Position numbers and translations under genes: made by a program. A DNA stretch of 52,907 bases from an uncultured Bacilli bacterium (lineage in GTDB: Bacteria > Bacillota_I > Bacilli_A > RF39 > UBA660), in contig CALVXM010000006.1 in the NCBI GenBank assembly GCA_944371305.1, forward strand, positions 1 to 52,907. Reading direction: 5' to 3'. How positions within the stretch are numbered: position 1 is the stretch's first letter; every line of letters begins with the position of its first letter. Shown here piece after piece: positions 1 to 8,827 of this stretch. The notes under the pieces were generated by a model that was not told where the DNA came from, did not search any database, and saw nothing but the letters and a program-made list of their open reading frames with translations.

Positions 1-91
1 CTATAGTCAATATAAAAATTACACACACACGAAAACTTTTAAAAAAAAGTTTACAGAAAAAGAAAATAATTTTAAATATTTTCTAAAATAA

Positions 92-1477
92 TTAATTTGG
101 GTTATAATCTTCTAACACATTTATAACTAATTTTTTTAAAGCACTACTAGTTACAGTCGCACTACTTACCGTATCTAAATTATCTAAAGCATTTTGATTA
201 TCAACCAGTTGGTTAATATAATCACTATCTAAAACTAATTGATAACGATTAGCGGTTTCATGATGCGAAGTAATTTCGATTGATATAATATGGTCATTTT
301 CAATTTTAACTATTGCTTCTATTTTACCACCATAACCTTTTTGCGTAACAGTATAAACAGTTTGATTATCATTTCTCTCTTTACTAATTATTTCAAAATT
401 TGGATCATTATTCCCATTACCTCTTCTACTAGCCGCAAGACCAATTGTAACTCCAATAATTAAAATCCAAGCAACTATAAACCAAGGAAGAGATTTCATA
501 ATGTTAAATCGTGACTGACTGCCAATTTTATCTAATAAAAATACAAATATATTTACAATTAAAATACTATAGGCAACACCTTCAACCCCTATAAATCTAA
601 ATATTACAGTAATAATACCCAATAAAATACCTTGTAAAACTTGTCCGATCGGTGTTACACAGCTAGTAACTGGATCGGTTGCCATAAATATCGCCCCAAA
701 CATTAATCCACCACTAAGTACATGAAATAAAGGATAATATACGCCTTGATCTAGCAGGCGACCAATTCCAAATGTTATAACAAAAACAGTAGTTATATAA
801 ACTAAAGGTATCCGCCATTTAATCGTTTTAGTTACTGATAAATAGATGAAGGCAACTAGACAAAGTAAAGTACTTGTTTCAGCTAAACTACCAGGAATAG
901 TACCTATAAAGAAATTTAATAAACTACCATAAGGTTTTACTAATTCATCATAGCTTCCAATGCCCGATGCCATAGAGGCATTAGTTAAAGGAGTTGGTTT
1001 ACTAATAGTATCTAATTCATAACTATTAAAATAAGTATTAGTAGTTAATACACTAGAAAACACAATCATGATAAATAAATATCCTACTAAAGCTGGGTTA
1101 AAAATATTTTTTCCAAAACCACCAAATATTAGTTTACTAACACTAGCAATTATACTACCAATAACTAGAATATAAATCGGAATGTTAATAGGTAAAATTA
1201 AAGCTAAAAATAATCCAGGAAAAAAAGCATAAGCATTTTTGATATAATTTTTTTTTCTAAATATAAGTGCATAAATAGCTTCAACTACAAAAGATGTCAA
1301 ACTGGCAACAAAAATATTTAATAAAGGATTAAACATCTCAATAAAACTTATTTGATTATGACTATATGGAATATAACCATTTTTATAAATACTAAATATA
1401 ACAATTGGTATTAAAGCAATTAATAAATGTAGCATTATTTTATTAGTTGAGTTTTTACTTCGAACAAAAGGTCCCAC
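92..1477 (-). CDS. rnfD: RnfD-RnfG fusion, ion-translocating ferredoxin:NAD oxidoreductase subunit
   Basis: Membrane subunit of the Rnf complex, which couples electron transfer between ferredoxin and NAD to cation pumping. The first ~345 residues are a polytopic NQR2/RnfD/RnfE-type domain with many hydrophobic helices, including GGFGKNIFNPALVGY and LFHVLSGGLMFGAIFMATDP. The last ~100 residues form a periplasmic-type FMN-binding domain ending in DTVSSATVTSSAL, like the SGAT motif where RnfG carries covalent FMN. RnfD is usually ~320-350 residues without this tail, so at 461 aa this reads as a fusion of RnfD with the RnfG flavin domain. The start is GTG, overlapping the rnfC stop by one base, preceded by a GGGGGG ribosome site; the next ATG would cut into the N-terminus. 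The other Rnf genes (E, A, B) would lie left of the window if present. Confidence 0.85.
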   Translation of the reverse strand: MGPFVRSKNSTNKIMLHLLIALIPIVIFSIYKNGYIPYSHNQISFIEMFNPLLNIFVASLTSFVVEAIYALIFRKKNYIKNAYAFFPGLFLALILPINIPIYILVIGSIIASVSKLIFGGFGKNIFNPALVGYLFIMIVFSSVLTTNTYFNSYELDTISKPTPLTNASMASGIGSYDELVKPYGSLLNFFIGTIPGSLAETSTLLCLVAFIYLSVTKTIKWRIPLVYITTVFVITFGIGRLLDQGVYYPLFHVLSGGLMFGAIFMATDPVTSCVTPIGQVLQGILLGIITVIFRFIGVEGVAYSILIVNIFVFLLDKIGSQSRFNIMKSLPWFIVAWILIIGVTIGLAASRRGNGNNDPNFEIISKERNDNQTVYTVTQKGYGGKIEAIVKIENDHIISIEITSHHETANRYQLVLDSDYINQLVDNQNALDNLDTVSSATVTSSALKKLVINVLEDYNPN

Positions 1478-2733
1478 TATTTATCCCCCCTTACTATATT
1501 TTTGGCTTCTTTTACTTTTTCTCGCACGAATAACTTAGCAGGACAAATATAAGAACACAAACCACATTCAATACATTTTTCAGGATGAAGATCGATAAGT
1601 TTCTTTATATCTTTTTCCTTTTTTATTTTACATTTCATAATTAAAACTGGACTCAATTTAACCGGACATACTTCAACACATTTACCACATTCAATACAAT
1701 CAGTTGAAATGGTAGGATTATTTTCTAAAGCTAAAACACAGTTCATATTAGCTGAAATAACCAAATCATCAGCTTCAACGCCCATCATCGGTCCACCAGC
1801 AACAACAATACTATTTCCTTTAATCCCAAGTTGTTTTAAGATTTCTAAAACAGGTGTACCAACTTTAACTAGAACATTATGTGGTTGGTTTAAATTTTCA
1901 CCACTAAAAGTAATATATCTTTCCATTAAAGGTTTGTTATATTTTAATGCTTCATATATTGCATAAATAGTTGAAATGTTGTTAACAACAACTCCTTGTT
2001 CAATTGGAAGATTATCATAAGATTTTCCAGTAACCTCTTTGATCAATATTCGTTCCCATCCCATTGGATAATTATTAGAAACTACTTTTATTTTTATCTT
2101 TAAATAAGTTCCGATAAAATTATCAAAAATTTGTTTTAACTCGACATTTTCTTTCTTAATAGCGATAATAGCTTCGTTTATCTTATTTATTTCCAAAATA
2201 GCATCAATTGTTTCTAATAATTCTTCGCATTTTTGCTTTGCTAAAATATAATCGGCAGTTATATAAGGTTCACATTCAACAGCATTAACAATCAACGTTT
2301 TGATTTTTTTCGGTTCATATTTTACATAGGTAGGAAAACCTGCTCCCCCCAAACCAATGATACCATTTTCTTTTAATAATTCAATAAATTCATCTTTACT
2401 ATATTTGTTAATAGATCTTTTTACACTTACTTTTTGTTCGATTTTTTCTTTAAAATCATTTTCGATAACAACACATTTTACTTTTTTACCATTAAAACAT
2501 GTTTTTTCTTCAAAATCTAGTACTGTTCCACTAACACTAGAGTGGATAGGAATTCTAAAATCACCTTTTCTTTTACCGACAATACTACCTTTATAAACAT
2601 ATTCGCCTTTGTTAGCTAAGATAGTAATATCAGTATCTTCACCACTTACTAAAGGAATATAAACTTTTTTTGGTTTATTATATATTATTAATTCATCATC
2701 AGTTAATTTATGTTTATCTATTTTCACTTTCAT
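1477..2733 (-). CDS. rnfC: RnfC, NADH/FMN and iron-sulfur subunit of the Rnf complex
   Basis: Peripheral electron-input subunit of Rnf. It has an N-terminal RnfC barrel domain, then the glycine-rich GLGGAGFPT nucleotide/FMN loop near residue 130 and NAVECEPY, which matches the Nqo1-like fold. An SLBB-type region follows (VKVGTPVLEIL). Two C-terminal 4Fe-4S motifs, CIECGKCVEVCP and CIECGLCSYICP, are complete. At 418 aa it is a compact RnfC without the long C-terminal repeats of proteobacterial forms. It is first in the visible operon, one base overlapping rnfD, with an AAAGGA site and a good promoter upstream. Confidence 0.93.
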   Translation of the reverse strand: MKVKIDKHKLTDDELIIYNKPKKVYIPLVSGEDTDITILANKGEYVYKGSIVGKRKGDFRIPIHSSVSGTVLDFEEKTCFNGKKVKCVVIENDFKEKIEQKVSVKRSINKYSKDEFIELLKENGIIGLGGAGFPTYVKYEPKKIKTLIVNAVECEPYITADYILAKQKCEELLETIDAILEINKINEAIIAIKKENVELKQIFDNFIGTYLKIKIKVVSNNYPMGWERILIKEVTGKSYDNLPIEQGVVVNNISTIYAIYEALKYNKPLMERYITFSGENLNQPHNVLVKVGTPVLEILKQLGIKGNSIVVAGGPMMGVEADDLVISANMNCVLALENNPTISTDCIECGKCVEVCPVKLSPVLIMKCKIKKEKDIKKLIDLHPEKCIECGLCSYICPAKLFVREKVKEAKNIVRGDK

Positions 2734-2774
2734 AATAAAGTCCTTTCTAATTAGAAACCACCATTCTAAGATTA

Positions 2775-2803
2775 ATTATACTAAAATAATTATTAATTTT
2801 CAA
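2775..2803 (-). promoter_or_regulatory. Sigma-A-type promoter of the rnf operon
   Basis: Reading the minus strand, TTGAAA (2798-2803) and TATAAT (2775-2780) are separated by exactly 17 bases, about 40 bases before the rnfC ATG. It lies just after the der terminator, so rnf is a separate transcription unit. Confidence 0.75.
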
Positions 2804-2814
2804 TAAAATAAATA

Positions 2815-2842
2815 AAAAATTGTACATACTTGTACAATTTTT
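2815..2842 (-). terminator. Rho-independent terminator of der
   Basis: On the minus strand AAAAATTGTAC and GTACAATTTTT form a near-perfect stem around a short loop and run into a U-rich tract. The der stop codon lies at the base of the stem. Confidence 0.8.
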
Positions 2843-4157
2843 AAATATCTTGTTCTCCTTTATTTTTAAATTGCAAAATAATCGGTGTCCCTTCAAAGTC
2901 AAAAGACTCTCTTATCTTATTTTCTAAATATCTAGCATAAGAAAAGTGTACTAACCCCTTATTATTCACTTGAATATTAAAAGTAGGTGGTTTTATTGCT
3001 GCTTGATTACAAAAATATATTTTTAAACGTTTTCCTTTATAAGAAGGCGGTAAGTTCAAATCATAAGCATCCTTAATACAATTATTTATCAAATTAGTCG
3101 CAATTTGTTTAGTACTATTTTGATAAACTTTTATAACTTGGGGCATTAAAGTATGAATTCTTTTTCTAGTCAAAGCTGATAAATAAACAATTGGTGCATA
3201 AGGCATGAATTGAAAATTATTTCTGATATTTTTGGTAAATTTTCTCATTTGTTCATCTTTGTTATCTACTTTATCCCATTTATTAACCACAATAATGATA
3301 GGTTTACCAGCTTCAATAGCATAACCAGCAATATGTTTATCATGCTCGATAATGCCCTCATTGGCATCGATTACTAATAGACACACATCTGAACGATCGA
3401 TTGCCTTCATACTTCTTAATAAACTATACTTTTCGACCGTTTCATATATTTTACCTTTTTTTCTCATACCAGCAGTATCAATAACAACAAATTTTTCATC
3501 GTGATAATTAAATGGTGTATCAATAGCGTCTCTCGTTGTACCAGCAACGTTGCTAACGATTACTCTTTCCTCATTTAAAATAGCATTAACTAAACTACTT
3601 TTGCCAACATTTGGTCTTCCGATAATACTAAATTTAATTGCATCATCATCTTCTTCTGTTAATTCACCAAAATCACTAGTTATAGCGGTTAATAATTCAT
3701 ATATACCTTCATTTTGTTCAGCACTTATGTTGATGTAATTATCAAAGCCCAACTCATAAAAATCATAAACATTATCACGAGCTAATTTACTATCAGTCTT
3801 ATTGATTGCAACAATTATTTTTTTTCCTGATTTTAATAACATGTCCTTAACAACTAAATCGTTAGTTGTTATTCCCTCTTTTCCATCAACGACAAACACA
3901 ATTACATCAGCTTCAGAAATCGCTATTTCAGCTTGAATTTTTATTTCGTTATTAAAACTTTCATTACTTATATCGATACCACCAGTATCAATTAAATGAA
4001 AGTTATAATTTCCAAATTTAACATCACCATAAATACGATCTCGAGTTATACCTGGAACATCGTCGATAATAGCTATTTTAGTACCTACTAAACGATTAAA
4101 TAACGTACTTTTACCAACATTAGGACGACCAACTAAAGCGACTACAGGTTTTTTCAT
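2841..4157 (-). CDS. der: Ribosome assembly GTPase Der (EngA)
   Basis: Essential double GTPase for 50S ribosome assembly. Domain 1 begins near residue 9 with GRPNVGKSTLFN, has DTGG and NKTD; domain 2 begins near residue 180 with GRPNVGKSSLVN and has DTAGM and NKWD. The C-terminal ~90 residues are the KH-like domain. The 438 aa length is normal for the family. The ATG overlaps the stop of the upstream unknown gene by four bases (ATGA), so the two are translationally coupled. A second ribosome GTPase, EngB, lies just upstream, making a small ribosome-assembly cluster. Confidence 0.97.
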   Translation of the reverse strand: MKKPVVALVGRPNVGKSTLFNRLVGTKIAIIDDVPGITRDRIYGDVKFGNYNFHLIDTGGIDISNESFNNEIKIQAEIAISEADVIVFVVDGKEGITTNDLVVKDMLLKSGKKIIVAINKTDSKLARDNVYDFYELGFDNYINISAEQNEGIYELLTAITSDFGELTEEDDDAIKFSIIGRPNVGKSSLVNAILNEERVIVSNVAGTTRDAIDTPFNYHDEKFVVIDTAGMRKKGKIYETVEKYSLLRSMKAIDRSDVCLLVIDANEGIIEHDKHIAGYAIEAGKPIIIVVNKWDKVDNKDEQMRKFTKNIRNNFQFMPYAPIVYLSALTRKRIHTLMPQVIKVYQNSTKQIATNLINNCIKDAYDLNLPPSYKGKRLKIYFCNQAAIKPPTFNIQVNNKGLVHFSYARYLENKIRESFDFEGTPIILQFKNKGEQDI

Positions 4158-4633
4158 ATTTTCACCTTCTTACCTTGTTTCATTATTTTTTCAACTTTAC
4201 TGCCATATAAAATATGGCTACATTCTAAAACTTTAGATAAAACATTTTCAGGAACAATGTCCTTAGCTTTTAAATAAATTCTATCTTGCATTTTATAACA
4301 TATAAAATTATCTAATATTGAATTGTCGATAAATTCATAATTAATCTCATAAAGAAACAAACTATCTTTTAAAACATTTATCTCCATATCGATTTGATTA
4401 AAATAATTATAATAATCTAAATCTTCGCTTTCTATCTCAATGATAACTCCATAATTTTTATCATTATAGATATTTATATCATAATATCCATTAACCTCAA
4501 TATTATATTTATCTTTAATGGTAGTAAAAAGATTTCGAAAATATTTTTCTAACTTTAATTTATTTTCAAAATCTATTTTATTATATTTGTTTAAAAAAAC
4601 AATAAATTTACCATCATTAATAACTAATCTCAT
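4154..4633 (-). CDS. Hypothetical protein coupled to der
   Basis: I do not recognise this 159 aa protein. It is acidic and aromatic-rich, has no signal peptide or membrane helix, and holds alternating strands and helices such as GVIIEIESEDLDYYNYF. The ATG at 4633 is chosen because AGGTGG sits five bases before it; a GTG three codons earlier overlaps that site. It shares a four-base ATGA overlap with der, which suggests co-expression, possibly a role near ribosome assembly or cell envelope work, but no function can be read from the sequence. Confidence 0.7.
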   Translation of the reverse strand: MRLVINDGKFIVFLNKYNKIDFENKLKLEKYFRNLFTTIKDKYNIEVNGYYDINIYNDKNYGVIIEIESEDLDYYNYFNQIDMEINVLKDSLFLYEINYEFIDNSILDNFICYKMQDRIYLKAKDIVPENVLSKVLECSHILYGSKVEKIMKQGKKVKI

Positions 4634-4681
4634 CGAAACCACCTAACATATTTTATGAGATAAGTTTAAAAATGGCATAAT

Positions 4682-5263
4682 TTATATTGTTCTTTCAATT
4701 TTTTGATGAATTTCATCTTTACCAATTTTAGTTACGTTACTAAACATCAAAAATTCATCACCGACAACTAAATCTAAATCTTCTAATAATATATTTCTTT
4801 GTTGTTGTTGTTTTGTAATAGGAATTTTATCAACCTTAGTAGCAACAATCGTAACTGGTAACTTATAGTATTTCAAAAAATTATACATCATAATATCATC
4901 ATTTGATAGTTTATGTCTAAAATCAACTAACATAAAAACTTGTTTTAAATTTTTGCGATTGGTTAAATAATCTTCCATCATCAATCCAAACTTTTTTTGC
5001 TTTTTCTTATTAACTTCAGCATAACCATAACCGGGAGCATCAACTAAATAAAATTGATCATTAACTAAATAAAAATTAATTGTTTGAGTTTTTCCTGGTG
5101 TAGCGGAAGTCCTAGCATAATTTTTACGATTAATTAAAGTATTTATAAAACTACTTTTACCGACGTTTGATCTACCAACAAGTAAAAATTCAGGTTTATT
5201 ATCAGTTGGGTATTGACTACGTCTAACTGCACTTATTTCAAGATTAACCGAGCTAATTTTCAT
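4682..5263 (-). CDS. engB: Ribosome biogenesis GTP-binding protein EngB (YsxC/YihA)
   Basis: Small GTPase needed for late 50S ribosome assembly. Motifs in order: GRSNVGKSSFIN (G1, near residue 30), the switch region with SATPGKTQTIN, DAPGYGYAE (G3) and TKVDK (G4). The length of 193 aa is typical. GAGGTGG lies 5 bases before the ATG, and a textbook promoter lies upstream. It appears to begin a transcription unit that continues through the unknown gene into der. Confidence 0.96.
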   Translation of the reverse strand: MKISSVNLEISAVRRSQYPTDNKPEFLLVGRSNVGKSSFINTLINRKNYARTSATPGKTQTINFYLVNDQFYLVDAPGYGYAEVNKKKQKKFGLMMEDYLTNRKNLKQVFMLVDFRHKLSNDDIMMYNFLKYYKLPVTIVATKVDKIPITKQQQQRNILLEDLDLVVGDEFLMFSNVTKIGKDEIHQKIERTI

Positions 5264-5286
5264 TAAACCACCTCTTAAACTCCTTA

Positions 5287-5315
5287 ATTATAACATTTCA
5301 TTATTTTTTTGTCAA
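5287..5315 (-). promoter_or_regulatory. Consensus sigma-A promoter of engB
   Basis: Minus strand TTGACA (5310-5315), a 17-base spacer and TATAAT (5287-5292): a perfect match to the housekeeping consensus, placed 24 bases before the engB ATG. It marks the head of the engB-der unit. Confidence 0.88.
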
Positions 5316-5336
5316 AGATGCTCTTTTAAAATCAAT

Positions 5337-5831
5337 CTATTTTAATTTCAAAACATTGTCGATATATTCAATTCCAAATAATACTTTATCAGTTACAAAT
5401 TTACCAATTCTAGTATCAAAAGCAAATTGATATGAAGGCGTGGATTTGGATTTTGAAACAGCATTAGATGGAATATTATCAAATGGAATAAATTTTAATT
5501 TGTCAGTTTGAATTGATTTTAATAATTTTTCAATTCTAAACTTTGTCATATACGGATCTTGTGTTTTAGAGTAATATCCTGGAATAATAACATATTTAAA
5601 AAGATTATTTTTACCAAAATCGATAAGATTTAAAATTTGGAGAAAAGTTCCGTTTATTTCAGTCGAAAAATGAGCAATTATTCCTAACTTTTGTTTCTCA
5701 TCATACAACAGTAACCCAAAACAAGTGGCCAAAGCCTGAACACCAATAATTGGTTTTTCTTGCGTTGAAGCTATTGCATTATCCATATCAGCGATATTTA
5801 AAAAAAGTGACATTTCTATTTTTTTGTCCAT
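5337..5831 (-). CDS. CheD-like protein (putative Gln deamidase fold), orphan
   Basis: 164 aa, close to the usual CheD length. Residues ~30-55 (ALATCFGLLLYDEKQKLG, then IIAHFST) line up with the CheD pattern GLGSCVxVxLYDxxxKxGxxAH, which holds the catalytic Cys and His. The C-terminal YQFAFDTRIGKFVTDKV resembles the CheD ending SVEYNIETGKLxVRK. CheD deamidates receptor glutamines in chemotaxis, but no chemotaxis or flagellar gene is in this window, so a different substrate is likely. It starts directly after the ASCH gene's stop with an AGGTGATTAG leader, so the two form an operon. The family call is by motif only. Confidence 0.5.
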   Translation of the reverse strand: MDKKIEMSLFLNIADMDNAIASTQEKPIIGVQALATCFGLLLYDEKQKLGIIAHFSTEINGTFLQILNLIDFGKNNLFKYVIIPGYYSKTQDPYMTKFRIEKLLKSIQTDKLKFIPFDNIPSNAVSKSKSTPSYQFAFDTRIGKFVTDKVLFGIEYIDNVLKLK

Positions 5832-6155
5832 CTAATCACCTATTTTTATTCCTAAGACACCGTTTTCTTTTTCCTGTTTTAAACTATAAATAGTATACAT
5901 GCCTTTAACCATATTATCTAACTCACTACCACGATACCCCAAATAAAAAAACAAATCTTTAAAAGTCGGATATTGATATAAGTCAATTACTTTAACCATA
6001 ATTTTTTCTTCTAAATTGGGTAACTTAGAAAATTCGATAGTATCTCCTACTTTTATTTTCTTTCTTTTATCATCAAATAATCTAAATTCAATTTTTTTGT
6101 TACCATTTACTATATCATCAAATGGTTGTTCTAACAATTTCATTTTATGGATCAT
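5832..6155 (-). CDS. ASCH domain protein
   Basis: 107 aa. The order IVNGNKKIEFRLFDDKR followed by IKVGDTIEF fits the ASCH (PUA-like, RNA-binding) fold, where G-K-K-x-E-x-R and the basic/GD loop are conserved. A GAGGTG site lies five bases before the ATG. Its stop abuts the start of the CheD-like gene. ASCH proteins bind or process RNA or nucleosides; the exact substrate cannot be told from sequence. Confidence 0.75.
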   Translation of the reverse strand: MIHKMKLLEQPFDDIVNGNKKIEFRLFDDKRKKIKVGDTIEFSKLPNLEEKIMVKVIDLYQYPTFKDLFFYLGYRGSELDNMVKGMYTIYSLKQEKENGVLGIKIGD

Positions 6156-6229
6156 ACAAACACCTCAATTAACATTATAATATTTAATCTAATTTTTGTA
6201 AAATTTTTAATAATTAAAAAAACTTCTTT

Positions 6230-6247
6230 CATTTTATTACCTTCTTA
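6230..6247. repeat. 18-bp direct repeat, left copy
   Basis: CATTTTATTACCTTCTTA, identical to 7291-7308. On the minus strand it reads as a ribosome site plus ATG that opens only a 26-codon frame (6152-6232) ending inside the ASCH start. The two copies bracket the metallopeptidase-like gene. Confidence 0.75.
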
Positions 6248-6249
6248 AA

Positions 6250-7293
6250 TTATTTTTTCATACATTGAGTTAAACTATTTTTATTATCAACATATTCATC
6301 TATAGCTAAAAGTGTTTTTGATATAAAATTTCTATCTTTTAAATCAATTCCCATACTTAGACAAATATCGTAAACACTTTTATCACAATACTCATGAATA
6401 TGATTATTTAAATAAACTATATCTTCAAATTTAGAATATTTAAAAGCATAAATAGCTAAAAATGTTCCTAATATGTAACGATAATTTTGTGTCATAAATT
6501 CTTCACTTATCAATTGTCCAAGTAGTTTATAATCTTTTTTGATTTTTTCTTTTTGCACTTGTTCAGCTAGAACTAAATTTCTACATAAGTTAGAACATTC
6601 TCTTTCAAATGTTTCTTTTTTTATGCTAAAAAAATATTGGTTTAATAATGAAACAGAATTTTCGCTTAGATTACCAAATTTAATAAAAGCTAATAAAATA
6701 ACTTCATATTGAAAAAAGATAATAGAGTGCTTTTTTACGCTTTTTATCCTGTGAAAATAATCTATTTCCTCACTATTCATCCCTTTTTTTAAAAGATAAT
6801 CAATAGCATAAAACTCAAAATAAATAGATAAAAATTCTGTAAAATAATAGCGATTTTTTGAATCTTCTTTACCATTTGTGTAATGTATAAATTCATGAAT
6901 TAATGATATTACATCGTTGTAATTAAATTCTCGGTTAATATTAATAAGTTGTCTTAATTGGTTTTCCTTGTACATACTTATACAATGAGAATCTTCATAA
7001 ACGTTTTCAAAACTAAAATCTAATTCTCCATTCTTAATTAAATTATCAAAACTTTTTAGATAATTTTTATCAATATTTTGAATTATTTCTCTAGCAAAAA
7101 GAAAAACGTCTTCAAATGTTAATTTATTTTGTTTAGTCTTATTATTTAGATTATAACTTTCTAAATGTTTTAAAAATTCATGATTTATTTTAGCAATACC
7201 ATATATATTATCTAATAAAAAAGTATCATGTTTTTCTAAATATTTACAAATTTCATTTAAATAATAATTCAATTTATTATAAATTTCTTGCAT
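6250..7293 (-). CDS. Putative HExxH zinc metallopeptidase (M3-like)
   Basis: 347 aa, rich in helices, no signal peptide. Near residue 135 the segment SLIHEFIHYTNG gives an HExxH zinc-binding site, and FTEFLSIYFE about 20 residues later supplies a candidate third ligand Glu, as in gluzincins such as M3 oligopeptidases. It is much shorter than oligoendopeptidase F (~600 aa), so it may be a reduced or divergent relative. AGAAGG precedes the ATG at 7293. If the neighbouring ssrA island were removed, this gene would lie just downstream of the tmRNA gene. The 18-bp repeat around it suggests it was inserted or duplicated by recombination at its own start region. Confidence 0.5.
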   Translation of the reverse strand: MQEIYNKLNYYLNEICKYLEKHDTFLLDNIYGIAKINHEFLKHLESYNLNNKTKQNKLTFEDVFLFAREIIQNIDKNYLKSFDNLIKNGELDFSFENVYEDSHCISMYKENQLRQLININREFNYNDVISLIHEFIHYTNGKEDSKNRYYFTEFLSIYFEFYAIDYLLKKGMNSEEIDYFHRIKSVKKHSIIFFQYEVILLAFIKFGNLSENSVSLLNQYFFSIKKETFERECSNLCRNLVLAEQVQKEKIKKDYKLLGQLISEEFMTQNYRYILGTFLAIYAFKYSKFEDIVYLNNHIHEYCDKSVYDICLSMGIDLKDRNFISKTLLAIDEYVDNKNSLTQCMKK

Positions 7294-7308
7294 TTTATTA
7301 CCTTCTTA
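7291..7308. repeat. 18-bp direct repeat, right copy
   Basis: Identical to 6230-6247. This copy is the functional ribosome site and start codon of the metallopeptidase-like gene on the minus strand. Confidence 0.75.
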
Positions 7309-7324
7309 TATAAAAAAAATCCCT

Positions 7325-8827
7325 TTAATTTAGGACTTTGTTAGCATATTGGTGGAGCTTATCACCCTTTATAAGCACCTGCTCAATATTATACACTAAA
7401 TCAAGATTTATTTCAACTTGCTTATCTTGAACATTAAACATTACTATTAATTTATCATCATATAAATATATTTTATTTACAAAAATATTTATAAGCATCT
7501 TTCTATACTTTATATCATTAACATTTCCATTTTTAATTTCAGTTAAAAAGAATTGAATTTGTTTTTCATTAATATTTATTAAATTTCCTTGTTCTTCAAT
7601 TATTTCTTTTTCAATAATCTTGTTAACTTCTTCTATTTTCTCAATTTCCAAATAAAGTGATTTTCTAACACTCTCTATATCACATTCTGAAACTGCTTGT
7701 ATTAAATTATTATGTCTTTTTTGATTATCTTTTAGTTCTTTATTTAATTGTTTTAATTTAGAATTATCTTGTTCTTTATTAATTGATAACATAACTTGTT
7801 TAGAAATTTTAATAATATTTTCTTTTGTTAATAATTTTCTTGTTTCAGTAATTATCAAATCTTCAATATAATCTTTTCCTACTTTTTTCTTACTGCATAT
7901 TTTCTTTATTGCATTTTTACAAGTATAATAATTATACTTTTTGCCAGTATGTGATGTAGAACTAACACCAATCATCATTTCTTTACAATAGCCACAAAAT
8001 AATTTTGTTGTTAATAAATATTCCGCTTTAGCTCTTGAACGTGCTGGAGCATTTTTATTTTTTTTCATAATTTCTTCTGCTTTCTTAAATGTTTCATCAT
8101 CAATAATTCTTGGGATAGCATTTGGTGTAATTTTGCCTTTATATATATAACAACCTATATACCTCTTATTCAATAATATTTTTCTAATACTATTCTTATT
8201 AAATTCTGTTCCTCTCATAGTCTTATAATTATGAGAATTCAAATATCTAATAATTTCTGCCATAGTTGAACCATTTATGTACATTTCAAATATTTTTTTT
8301 ACTATTGGTGCCGTACTCTCATCTATTTGATAATGTTTTTCACTATCTATCTTAAATCCTAATGAAACATTATTTCCACCAGTATGTAAAAATTTAGATG
8401 CGTTTATTTCCATACCTCGTTTTATTTTTTGTGATAATTCAGCAGAATAATATTCTGCCATACTTTCTAACAATCCTTCAACCAAAATCCCACTTGCATC
8501 TTGTGATATATTTTCTCGTGCTGAAAAAACTCTTACCCCATTCTTTTTTAACCTATTTTTATAAGTTGCACTATCATATCTATTTCTAGCAAATCTATCT
8601 AATTGATAAACTAATACACCACTAAATTGTTTTTTAGCACTATCTTCAATCATTTTTTTAAATTGAGGTCTATTATCACTAGTACCAGTTAATGCTCTAT
8701 CTATATATTCACCTATAACATTATAATCATTTCGTTTAGCAAATTCGTAACATTCCTTTAATTGTCCTTCAATAGATTGTTCCGTTTGATTATGTGAACT
8801 ATATCTTGCATAAATCACAACATTCAT
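7325..8827 (-). CDS. Large serine recombinase (integrase of the ssrA island)
   Basis: 500 aa. The resolvase-type catalytic domain starts with VVIYARYSSHNQ (nucleophile Ser at ~10) and has YQLDRFARN; the Recombinase domain follows (~165-270), then a zinc ribbon with CGYC and two later Cys residues (~290-325), and a coiled-coil C-terminus. This is the phage/ICE large serine integrase layout. Its ATG shares one base with the stop of the XRE gene upstream (TAATG), so they are co-translated. The last seven codons lie beyond the proposed attachment core, so the C-terminus may come from chromosomal flank and would change on excision. Confidence 0.93.
   Translation of the reverse strand: MNVVIYARYSSHNQTEQSIEGQLKECYEFAKRNDYNVIGEYIDRALTGTSDNRPQFKKMIEDSAKKQFSGVLVYQLDRFARNRYDSATYKNRLKKNGVRVFSARENISQDASGILVEGLLESMAEYYSAELSQKIKRGMEINASKFLHTGGNNVSLGFKIDSEKHYQIDESTAPIVKKIFEMYINGSTMAEIIRYLNSHNYKTMRGTEFNKNSIRKILLNKRYIGCYIYKGKITPNAIPRIIDDETFKKAEEIMKKNKNAPARSRAKAEYLLTTKLFCGYCKEMMIGVSSTSHTGKKYNYYTCKNAIKKICSKKKVGKDYIEDLIITETRKLLTKENIIKISKQVMLSINKEQDNSKLKQLNKELKDNQKRHNNLIQAVSECDIESVRKSLYLEIEKIEEVNKIIEKEIIEEQGNLININEKQIQFFLTEIKNGNVNDIKYRKMLINIFVNKIYLYDDKLIVMFNVQDKQVEINLDLVYNIEQVLIKGDKLHQYANKVLN
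7349..7358. other. Candidate attachment site core, recombinase end
   Basis: TTGGTGGAGC; identical for 10 bases to the tmRNA 3' terminus and then diverges on both sides. A short core is usual for serine integrases. The flanking minus-strand sequence ends in eight T residues (7312-7320 region), consistent with the original tmRNA downstream region. Confidence 0.5.

Noticed and set aside
1-91. Possible terminator or gene start left of rnfD
   Set aside because: AAAACTTTT/AAAAGTTT can pair, but the tail is poor in U on the minus strand and the window edge hides the context.
6152-6232. 26-codon frame with ribosome site before the ASCH gene
   Set aside because: Likely only a by-product of the duplicated start region; too short and featureless to call a gene, though a leader peptide cannot be excluded.
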